Shown: one piece after another, positions 43,011 to 50,004 of the stretch | Layout of the letters: each line of letters begins with the position of its first letter | Numbering within the stretch: the first letter of the stretch is position 1 | Assembly: GCA_040752215.1 (NCBI GenBank) | Contig: JBFMEX010000009.1 | Span: forward strand, 1 to 50,004 | Direction: 5' to 3' | DNA: 50,004 nt | DNA from: JBFMEX01 sp040752215 | GTDB taxonomy: Bacteria; Pseudomonadota; Alphaproteobacteria; Rhizobiales; Hyphomicrobiaceae | The notes under the pieces: generated by a model | The model's database searches: none | The model's input: the letters and a program-made list of their open reading frames with translations, nothing else | What the model was told of the DNA's origin: nothing | Made by a program: the position numbers and the translations under genes

Positions 43011-43583
43011 TCAGCTGTACTTCTTCCAGGTCACGGTCACCTTGGTGCCGGTCGGCACGCGCGGATAGAGGTCGAGGACGTCCTCGTTGTACATCCGGAT
43101 GCAGCCTTTGGAGACCGCGGTGCCGATGGTCCATGGCGCGTCGGTGCCGTGGATGCGGTACATGCTCGAGCCGAGATAGAGCGCGCGTACGCCGAGCGGA
43201 TTGAGCGGATGGCCGCCGGGCACGTGCACCGGCAGCTTCGGGTTCTCGCGCCGCATCTCGGCGGTCGGTGTCCAGCCCGGATTGACGCGCTTCTGTGAGA
43301 CGAACGTGGTCCCGGACCAGCGGCTCTGCTCGCGCGGCACCGCGATCGGATAGCTGATGGCGGCGCCGCGATCGTAGACCCAATAGAGCTTGCGATCGCC
43401 GAAGCTGACGATCACCTGGCGCGGCGCGACGCTGGCCGGGAACGAGACCGTCTCGCGCGAGCCGCCGCCCCACAGGAACGAGAACAGGCCCTGCGCCGAG
43501 GCGCTCGCGGCGCTCCCGGCAACGAGCAGGGTCGAGAGGGCAGCGACAGTGAAATGGCGAACGGTGCGTCGGGCGACGGACAT
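43011..43583 (-). CDS. L,D-transpeptidase (YkuD family)
   Basis: The 190-residue exported enzyme has a signal peptide (FTVAALSTLLVAGSAASASA) and the YkuD active site His145 in RIHGTD and Cys161 in SKGCIRMYNED. It forms 3-3 peptidoglycan cross-links or anchors proteins to the wall. The 124 bp before it and chrA hold nothing clear. Confidence 0.93.
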   Translation of the reverse strand: MSVARRTVRHFTVAALSTLLVAGSAASASAQGLFSFLWGGGSRETVSFPASVAPRQVIVSFGDRKLYWVYDRGAAISYPIAVPREQSRWSGTTFVSQKRVNPGWTPTAEMRRENPKLPVHVPGGHPLNPLGVRALYLGSSMYRIHGTDAPWTIGTAVSKGCIRMYNEDVLDLYPRVPTGTKVTVTWKKYS

Positions 43584-43801
43584 CACATCATCCTCTTGTG
43601 CTTGGAAGACTGAGCTCGATGCCGCAAGTAGTGCGAAAAATTGCGCCACTCCCCCCGCAGGGCGCGGCCGCAGGCCTCAATGGGAGCAATGTGCCGCGAT
43701 TGACGGCTGTGGGCAAGTCCATGCGCACCGATTGACGCCGCGACACGAATCCACAGGCCGAAAGTGTCAAATGTGCCACAGGCACGCACGTGACGGAACG
43801 C

Positions 43802-46800
43802 CTACTCGCCGGCTGCCGGATGCGCGCCCTGTGGCAGCGATGTCAGGCGGCCGATCAGCACTCGCGCGACGCGGCCGATATCGGCGCCGATACCGAACAG
43901 CGATGGCACCAGCACCAGCACCAGGCTGGTAGAGGCTATGAGGCCGAACACCAGCGTAACCGCCATCGGGATCAGGAATTGCGCCTGCCGGCTGGTCTCG
44001 AACATCAGCGGCGCGAGGCCGCCGATAGTGGTGAGCGAGGTCAGCAGCACCGCTCTCAGCCGGTCACGCGAGGCGCCGATTGCCGCCGCCTCCATGCTCT
44101 CGCCGGCCAGCAGCCGCTCCTTGAGACGCGTCACGAGGACGATCGAGTCGTTGACCACGATGCCGGACAGCCCGAGCAGGCCGATCATCGAGATGATGGT
44201 CAGGTTGTAGCCCATAACATAATGGCCAATGATCGCGCCGAGGATGCCGAACGGGATGATGGCCATCACCGCGAGCGGCTTCCAGTAGCTGGCGAACACC
44301 CAGGCGAGCACGATGTAGATCAGCGCCAGAGCGAGCGTGGTGCCGAGGCCGAGATCCTTGAACGCCTTGCGCGTTTCGTCGGCGCGGCCCTTGAACTCGG
44401 TTCTGAGGCCGTACCTTTCGACGATCGGCGGCAGCACCTCGTTCGAAAGGCGCTCGAGCACCGCCTGCGTGCTAGTCACCTCGCTGTCGATGTCGGCCGT
44501 CACCGCGACCGTCCTGACGCCGTCGCGGCGCTGCACGATCGAGAACGTGCGCCGCTCGCCAATGGTGACGACCTCGGTCAGCGGCACGCGGTCCCCGCGC
44601 GGGCTGGTCAAGTAGAAATGCTCGAGATCGCCGCGCCCGGCGATCGACTGCTGTCGCAGCACTCGCACGGTGATCTCCTCGTCGCCGCGCGCGAAGCGGG
44701 TGGCGATCGCGCCCTCGAACGCGTTGCGCACCTGCAGCCCGACGCCCTGTCCGGTGAAGCCGAGCGCGGCCCCGCGCGGTGACAGCTCGAGGACGTATTC
44801 GAGCTTGCCATAGGGCAAGTCGTCGTCGATCGCGGTGACGCCGGGAAAGCCGGTCAGTGCCTCCTTGACGTCCTCGGCCGCCTGTTTCAGCGCCTCGGCG
44901 GGTGCATCCATCAGGCGAACATCCACATCGCGGCCCGGCGGCCCGCCGCGCCGGCCGGCGATCGACACTCGCTCGACGCCGGCGATGGTGGGCAGCAGCT
45001 GCTGCCACTTGGCGATGACCGCTCGCGTCGTAATGCGCCGCGTCTCGCTCGGCGTGAGCTGCACGTCGATCTCGGCGAGGTTGTCACCCTGCGCGCGGCC
45101 GGCGCGCCCGAGCAGCGTGAACACGGCCTCGACCAGATGGCCCGCGGGCGTGCTCTTGTCGACCTTGCCGCCGAGCAGCTGGCGCTCGGCCTCGTCGAGC
45201 GACTCCTCCAGCCGCGCCGTCGCCTCGGCCTGTGCCTCGCGCGGCGTGCCGGCCGCGAACACCACCGACGCGGTAAGGTTCTCCGCCTCCGGTGAGGGGA
45301 AGAACTCGAAGCCGACCCGGCCGCCGGCAAGGAGGCCGAACGAGACGACGAGCGCGGCGATCAGCGTTGCCGCGGTCGTGTACCGCCACGCAAAGGTCAG
45401 GGCCACGAAACGGCGGAACGGCCCATCGCGGAAGGCGCTGAACGCGCGCTCGAACACCTCGCGCGCCCGGCTCGCCCGCCGTGCACCACGGCGGGCATGA
45501 CTGAGGTGTCCGGGCAGCACCAGGAAGCACTCGATCGTGCTCGCGGTCAGCACCGCGATAACCACCAGCGGAATGGCGGTCAGCATCTGTCCTATGCGGT
45601 CGCCAATGAAGAAGATCGGCATGAACGCCGCCATCGTCGTCAGCGCCGCCGCCATCACCGGCGCCAGCATGGTGAGTGCGCCCCGCTCGGCAGCCGCAAG
45701 CGGAGGCAGCCCCCTTTCCTCGAGCGTCGCCGCCTCCTCGCCGACCACGATCGCATCGTCGACGACGATGCCGAGCATCATGATGAGCGCGAACATCGAT
45801 ACCATGTTGATCGACTGACCGGTGAAATACATGACACCCAATCCGGCCAGCAGCGAGATCGGGATGCCGGCGGCGACCCAGAATGCGATCCTGGCATTGA
45901 GGAAGACGAACAGCATGATCAGCACCAGGGCGAGGCCCTGCAGACCGTTCTCGATCAGGATGCCGAGTCGTTGCGCCACGAGCCTGCCCGAAACGTCGTA
46001 GATCGCCAACTCGAGCGTCGGCGGCAGCGTCGGTCTGACACCGTCGATGTAGGCCTGCATGATGCGCATCGTCTCGAGCGTATCGGCGCTGATCGAGCGC
46101 TCGACGTTCAGCTCGATCGCGCGCGTGCGCCCCATCAGCCCGATCTTGCCCTCGCGCTCGAAGCGGGTATCGATCTCGGCGATGTCCTCGAGAAACACCT
46201 TCTCGCCGGTGCGTTGCGATTTGATCTCGATTTTGCCGACCACCTCCGGAGTCTTGCGCTCGTTTCGCGCGCGCAGCTGCACCTCGCTGCGACCCTCGAG
46301 CTTGCCGGCGGGCAGGTCCTGCGTATTCTCGCGCACCAGCCGCGCGACCTCGGCAAGCGGCAGCTTGAGCCGCCTCAGCTCCTCCTCGCGGATGCGGATC
46401 CAGATCTCCTCGTCGCGGCTCCCGGTCAGCGTCACGCGGTCGATGCCGGCGGCGAGCAGACCATCGCGCAGCTGCTTGGCATAGGTCTTCAGCACCTGCT
46501 CCGAGAACGGCCCGCGGATCGCGATCCTCGCCACGTTGTCGAAGAATGCCGAGCGGGTGACGACGGGTCGCTCGGACTCCTCCGGCAGCGTGGTGATGCG
46601 CGCCACCGCCTGCTCGACATCGCCCTGCGCCTTCTGCAGGTCGGCCTCGGGCAGGAACTCGATCGAGACCACCGCCTGTCCCTCGCTCGCCACCGAGGTG
46701 ACCTCCGACACGTCGTCGAGGAAGCGCAGCTCCGGCTCCAGCACGTCGAGGATGTTGCTCTCCGCGTCCTCGGCGCTCGCGCCGGGCCAGACCACAGTGA

Positions 46801-46987
46801 CGGTGACGATCGGGATCTCGATGGTCGGGAAGAACTGCCGGTTGAGCCGGGCGAGCGCGAACAGGCCCATCAGCACCATCACCGCCATCAGCAGGTTCGG
46901 CGCCGTCGGGTGGCGGGCGAAGGTGGTGATGGGACCACCCCGCCGCGCGCCGCTGTCGGCGCCCCGCTGCTCGCCTGCAGCGGTCAT
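43802..46987 (-). CDS. RND efflux transporter permease
   Basis: The 1061-residue inner-membrane pump has the RND layout: an N-terminal membrane helix with FFPTIEIPIVTVTVVWPG, two large periplasmic loops, and helix bundles with the MMLGIVVDDAIVVGEEAATL proton-relay segment. The start overlaps the adaptor stop (ATGA). The substrate is unknown. The length is normal for the AcrB/MdtB class. Confidence 0.93.
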   Translation of the reverse strand: MTAAGEQRGADSGARRGGPITTFARHPTAPNLLMAVMVLMGLFALARLNRQFFPTIEIPIVTVTVVWPGASAEDAESNILDVLEPELRFLDDVSEVTSVASEGQAVVSIEFLPEADLQKAQGDVEQAVARITTLPEESERPVVTRSAFFDNVARIAIRGPFSEQVLKTYAKQLRDGLLAAGIDRVTLTGSRDEEIWIRIREEELRRLKLPLAEVARLVRENTQDLPAGKLEGRSEVQLRARNERKTPEVVGKIEIKSQRTGEKVFLEDIAEIDTRFEREGKIGLMGRTRAIELNVERSISADTLETMRIMQAYIDGVRPTLPPTLELAIYDVSGRLVAQRLGILIENGLQGLALVLIMLFVFLNARIAFWVAAGIPISLLAGLGVMYFTGQSINMVSMFALIMMLGIVVDDAIVVGEEAATLEERGLPPLAAAERGALTMLAPVMAAALTTMAAFMPIFFIGDRIGQMLTAIPLVVIAVLTASTIECFLVLPGHLSHARRGARRASRAREVFERAFSAFRDGPFRRFVALTFAWRYTTAATLIAALVVSFGLLAGGRVGFEFFPSPEAENLTASVVFAAGTPREAQAEATARLEESLDEAERQLLGGKVDKSTPAGHLVEAVFTLLGRAGRAQGDNLAEIDVQLTPSETRRITTRAVIAKWQQLLPTIAGVERVSIAGRRGGPPGRDVDVRLMDAPAEALKQAAEDVKEALTGFPGVTAIDDDLPYGKLEYVLELSPRGAALGFTGQGVGLQVRNAFEGAIATRFARGDEEITVRVLRQQSIAGRGDLEHFYLTSPRGDRVPLTEVVTIGERRTFSIVQRRDGVRTVAVTADIDSEVTSTQAVLERLSNEVLPPIVERYGLRTEFKGRADETRKAFKDLGLGTTLALALIYIVLAWVFASYWKPLAVMAIIPFGILGAIIGHYVMGYNLTIISMIGLLGLSGIVVNDSIVLVTRLKERLLAGESMEAAAIGASRDRLRAVLLTSLTTIGGLAPLMFETSRQAQFLIPMAVTLVFGLIASTSLVLVLVPSLFGIGADIGRVARVLIGRLTSLPQGAHPAAGE

Positions 46988-48357
46988 GGCGCAGCAGCCT
47001 CCTTTACGGCGACGCCCGTGCCCGGCGTGGCGATGCGCGTCTCGAGCACCACCTCGCCCGGCTTCAGATCGCCCTCGACGAGAATTTCTGACCCGGCCGC
47101 ACCGACGAGCCTGACCTTGCGCGCCGCGAGCCGCCCGTTCTCCACCACGTAGACGGTGTCGCGATCGTAGAGCGAGGAGCCCGGCAGCCGCACCACGCCG
47201 CGGTAGAGTACGTCGTCGAGCGTCGCGGTGACGAACGCGCCGGGTCGCAGCTGGATCGGCTGGGCGGGATTGTCGATCCGCGCCAGCACCTCCACGCCAC
47301 CGGCCTCGGAGGTGACCCGCGCGCCAATCCGCTCGATGCGCGCGGTGTAGGCGAAGCTGTTGCCGCCGAGCGTCCACTCGACGTCGACCTTGCGGCCTAC
47401 GAGCGCGCCCTCGCCGGCGACCATGCGCCCGTACTGGGCGTCGGTGAGCGCGAACCGCACCTCGATCCAGTCGCGGTCGATCAGCGTCGCGACCTTGTCG
47501 TTGGCGCCGATCATGCGCCCGACCTGCGTCGTCACCTCGGCGACGTAGGCGTTGAACGGCGCCTCGAGCCGCGTTTCCTCGACTCGCCGCTCAGCCCGGG
47601 CGATTGCCGCCTCGAGTCGCTCGGCGCCGGCGCGGCTCTGCGCCACCCGCGCCTCCCAAACGGCGATCGAGTTGGCGAGCTGGTCAGCGGCCTGCCGGCG
47701 CTGCAGCACCACCTGCTGGCGCTCGTCGACGGTGCGCTCGGTGACGGCGCCGCGTTTGGCCAGTGGCTCGGCGCGCTCCAGGTCCTCGATCGCGAGCTTC
47801 AATTGCGCGCGGGCGTGGCCGAGCGAGACGGTCTCGCTGGCGATGGACGCCTCGAGCTCGGTGATCCGCGCCCGCGTCTCGGCGAGCTGCGCCTTGCTTT
47901 CCGCGAGCGCATTCCTGTAATCGAACGGATCGATGGCGAGGAGCGTCTCGCCCTTGGCGATGAGGCCGCCTTCGACCAGCGCCGGCGAGGTCTCGATCAC
48001 CGGGCCGGCGACGCGGGCGCGGATCTCGACCTGGCGACCCGCGACCGTGGTGCCATAGAGCGTCAGGCGTGGTCTCACGTCGCCCGGCTGAGCCTTGAAT
48101 GTGGTGACGTTGTAGGTGCGCTCCTGCTTCGGCCGCTTCGGCGTCTCCGGCTTGGTGGCCTTGAGGTACTGGAAGCCAGCAAATCCGACCGCGAGCGCGA
48201 TGAGCGGCAACAGCAGCTTGGCCGTGCCGCGCACGATCCGGCCCAAGTGGCGCGGGCGAGCACGTTCTGCACCCGCCGTTGGTAACGGCATGGCTGGCGT
48301 CGTACCGGCGGCGTCCGCCTCGGCCCTCGGTTTCGCTCTCAGGTACTCGAGGTTCAT
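46984..48357 (-). CDS. RND efflux periplasmic adaptor (membrane fusion protein)
   Basis: The 457-residue adaptor has one N-terminal membrane anchor (LLLPLIALAVGFAGFQYL), a lipoyl-like domain (VEIRARVAGPVIE), an alpha-hairpin coiled coil of about 100 residues, and barrel domains. GGAAAGAAG before the ATG at 48357 favours it over an upstream GTG. It links the pump to an outer-membrane channel, which is not in the window. Confidence 0.93.
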   Translation of the reverse strand: MNLEYLRAKPRAEADAAGTTPAMPLPTAGAERARPRHLGRIVRGTAKLLLPLIALAVGFAGFQYLKATKPETPKRPKQERTYNVTTFKAQPGDVRPRLTLYGTTVAGRQVEIRARVAGPVIETSPALVEGGLIAKGETLLAIDPFDYRNALAESKAQLAETRARITELEASIASETVSLGHARAQLKLAIEDLERAEPLAKRGAVTERTVDERQQVVLQRRQAADQLANSIAVWEARVAQSRAGAERLEAAIARAERRVEETRLEAPFNAYVAEVTTQVGRMIGANDKVATLIDRDWIEVRFALTDAQYGRMVAGEGALVGRKVDVEWTLGGNSFAYTARIERIGARVTSEAGGVEVLARIDNPAQPIQLRPGAFVTATLDDVLYRGVVRLPGSSLYDRDTVYVVENGRLAARKVRLVGAAGSEILVEGDLKPGEVVLETRIATPGTGVAVKEAAAP

Positions 48358-48691
48358 TCGCTTCTTTCCGGGCACCAGACGGCCACTCTACGCCCGATCC
48401 ATTCCTGATAGGCCATGTCGGTCGCGGGCGATCAAGTCGCCCAGCGATCGACGGCATCATACAGCCTGCCCGTGAAAGCGGCTTTAGCGAGGTGACGCAA
48501 CCGTCAATATCGATTGGCTCCGTCACGATCGCGAGATCGCGCGCCAGCCCAGTGGCTTATGAGATACGGACGGATCGCCGCGAGCGCGCCCGGGACGATC
48601 CTGCTTGACGGGATCGGTACCCGAACCAATGGTTAAGGCCGGGTGCGACGACCCGCGCCGCGCCCGGGGGAGCGTCTCGAGGGGGGAGCGG
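48358..48691. other. Divergent intergenic region
   Basis: About 330 bp separate the RND adaptor (minus) from the hydrolase (plus). Both promoters should lie here. No operator or promoter could be placed with confidence. Confidence 0.4.
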
Positions 48692-50004
48692 ATGTTCGGC
48701 GTTCGGCAGGCGGCGAGCCGATTGGCCTCGTGTGCCGGAGTGCTCGTTGCCCTCGTCGTGCCTGCCGCGAGGGCACTGGAGCCGAGCGCGGGCGCCACGC
48801 CGTCCGAGTTCGCGCAAGCCGCCACCACCGGCCAGCCAGCCGCCGCGACCGTCACCGTCGCGCCCGAGGCACCGTCGGCAGCCGCACCCGCGGCGCGGCC
48901 GCTACGCCAGCGCAGGCCGCGCACGAGCAAGTACGTGCCGCCGAAGCTCGGCATCAAGCCGCCAGATGCGAGCTTCGCGCTCGAGACGGCGGTCAGGCGC
49001 CCACTGCTCGCGCCCACCGGCTCCTGGGTCTACCAGCTCGCCGCGATCCAGCCCCAGGCCGTCGGCAGCTGCCCGGCGGACGTCGCCGTCATCGACTTTG
49101 CCGCCGACGGACGCCTCGCCACCGCCTTCACCCGCACCGACCTCGACCGCATGCGCGCGCAGCCGGGCGGACCCAAGAAGCTGATCGCCTACATGAGCAT
49201 CGGCGAGGCCGAGAGCTATCGCGACTTCTACTGGCAGAGCGACTGGCTGAAGAGCGGCAGACGCCCACGCTGGCTCGGCCCTGCCAACGATGAGGGCTGG
49301 GGCGACAACTATCGCGTCCGCTACTGGGACCGTGACTGGCAGGCGATCATCCTCGGCTCGCCCGACTCCTATCTCGACCGCCTGATCGCCACCGGTTTCG
49401 ACGGCGTCTACCTCGACATCGTCGACGGCTACGAGTTCTGGCAGGACGATGACCGCTCGCCCGATGGCGGTCGCGCCACCGCCGCCGACGAGATGATCGA
49501 GCTCGTCGTCCGCATCGCGCGCTACGCCTGGGGCAAGAACCCGGATTTCCTGGTCGTGCCGCAGAACGGCCATGGCCTGCTCGAGAGCCCGCTGTTCCGT
49601 GCCCACATCAGCGCCATCGGCATGGAGGACATCTTCTTCCGCTGGGTCTCGCACTCGGCCGCCGTCGACGACGCGGAGCCGCAATCGCCGAGCGAGACGC
49701 GCGGGAAGCTCGACCTGCTGTCGATGGCGATCAAGGACAAGATCCCCGTGCTCGCGGTCGAGTACCTGATGGACCAGGCGAGCGACCGGAAGCTGGTGCC
49801 CGAGGTCGAGCGGAGCATGCGCGCCAAGGGCCTGGTGCCGCACTTCGCCGGCCGCCAGCTCGAGCGGCTGTATTGTCCCGAGACCACCGCAGCACCGGCC
49901 CCCACGCCCGAGCCGCCTACCCCGGCACCTGCTCCAGCCCGCGAGCCAAAGCCGGCCCCGACGCCACCCGCACCGCCGCCAGCACCGGAGCCCCCGGCGC
50001 CGAC
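48692..50004 (+). CDS. TM1410/GH114-like glycoside hydrolase, partial
   Basis: Starting at ATG 48692 the frame stays open to the end of the window (437 residues). It has a signal peptide (GVLVALVVPAARALEP) and a Pro/Ala-rich segment, then a TIM-barrel-like domain with DVAVIDFAADG, KKLIAYMSIGEAESYRDFYW and GFDGVYLDIVDGYEFW, typical of the TM1410/GH114 polygalactosaminidase-like family. From about residue 395 it is a Pro-rich tail that runs off the window. It may act on exopolysaccharide; that is inferred. Confidence 0.8.
   Translation, partial: MFGVRQAASRLASCAGVLVALVVPAARALEPSAGATPSEFAQAATTGQPAAATVTVAPEAPSAAAPAARPLRQRRPRTSKYVPPKLGIKPPDASFALETAVRRPLLAPTGSWVYQLAAIQPQAVGSCPADVAVIDFAADGRLATAFTRTDLDRMRAQPGGPKKLIAYMSIGEAESYRDFYWQSDWLKSGRRPRWLGPANDEGWGDNYRVRYWDRDWQAIILGSPDSYLDRLIATGFDGVYLDIVDGYEFWQDDDRSPDGGRATAADEMIELVVRIARYAWGKNPDFLVVPQNGHGLLESPLFRAHISAIGMEDIFFRWVSHSAAVDDAEPQSPSETRGKLDLLSMAIKDKIPVLAVEYLMDQASDRKLVPEVERSMRAKGLVPHFAGRQLERLYCPETTAAPAPTPEPPTPAPAPAREPKPAPTPPAPPPAPEPPAP

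Noticed and set aside
1..50004. CRISPR arrays, rRNA or tRNA genes
   Set aside because: No short regularly spaced repeats and no recognisable tRNA or rRNA sequence was seen by eye; a covariance-model scan was not possible.

Overview
The window is high-GC DNA from an alphaproteobacterium, most likely Hyphomicrobiales. The nif gene order (nifA, nifB-fdxN-..., nifHDKENX, nifU-S-V-W, fixABCX) resembles the Rhodopseudomonas/Bradyrhizobium arrangement, and NifA carries the oxygen-sensitive alphaproteobacterial cysteine spacing. The genus cannot be fixed from sequence reading alone. No rRNA, tRNA or CRISPR array was seen.

Layout. 1-2970: the right end of an IS3-family element has inserted into a large RTX/VCBS-repeat surface or secreted protein gene (minus strand). 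3893-6434: a pentapeptide-repeat protein, a decayed reading frame, a small proline-rich protein and an unrecognised 339-residue protein. 6733-9435: an arsenic-resistance operon arsR-acr3-arsC-arsH with a perfect palindromic operator. 9683-33967 (minus strand): a molybdenum nitrogenase cluster in four transcription units: fixABCX; iscA-nifU-nifS-nifV-nifW; nifHDKENX, three accessory genes, fdxB, nifQ and a bacteriohemerythrin; and nifB-fdxN-LRV-nifZ-nifT-SIR2-like. nifA follows, upstream of nifB. 34361-38755 (plus strand): a Shethna/FeSII-like [2Fe-2S] protein, a ferritin-like protein, AhpC, AhpD and ModABC. 39053-43583: a double-glycine leader peptide, RlpA, a DUF2892 membrane protein, a rhodanese-ChrB fusion, ChrA and an L,D-transpeptidase. 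43802-50004: an RND efflux pair and a partial TM1410/GH114-like hydrolase.

How it works together. Five sigma-54 promoters, each with a TGT-N10-ACA NifA site 47 to 95 bp upstream, stand before fixA, iscA-nifU, nifH, nifB and the FeSII-like gene. NifA, the RNA polymerase partner and these sites make one regulon. It covers electron supply (FixABCX, FdxB, FdxN), Fe-S and FeMo-cofactor assembly (IscA, NifU, NifS, NifB, NifE, NifN, NifX, NifV, NifQ), the enzyme itself (NifH, NifD, NifK) and, by my inference, oxygen/peroxide protection and molybdate uptake on the plus-strand operon. The cofactor-ligating cysteines and histidine of NifH, NifD, NifK, NifU, IscA and NifB are all present, so the system looks functional.

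The less expected items are a SIR2-like protein at the end of the nifB operon, a FeSII-AhpCD-Mod operon under a NifA-type promoter, a 24-bp repeat at both ends of the nifA-to-modC segment, the double-glycine peptide, and the IS insertion whose terminal repeat supplies the stop codon of the adhesin.
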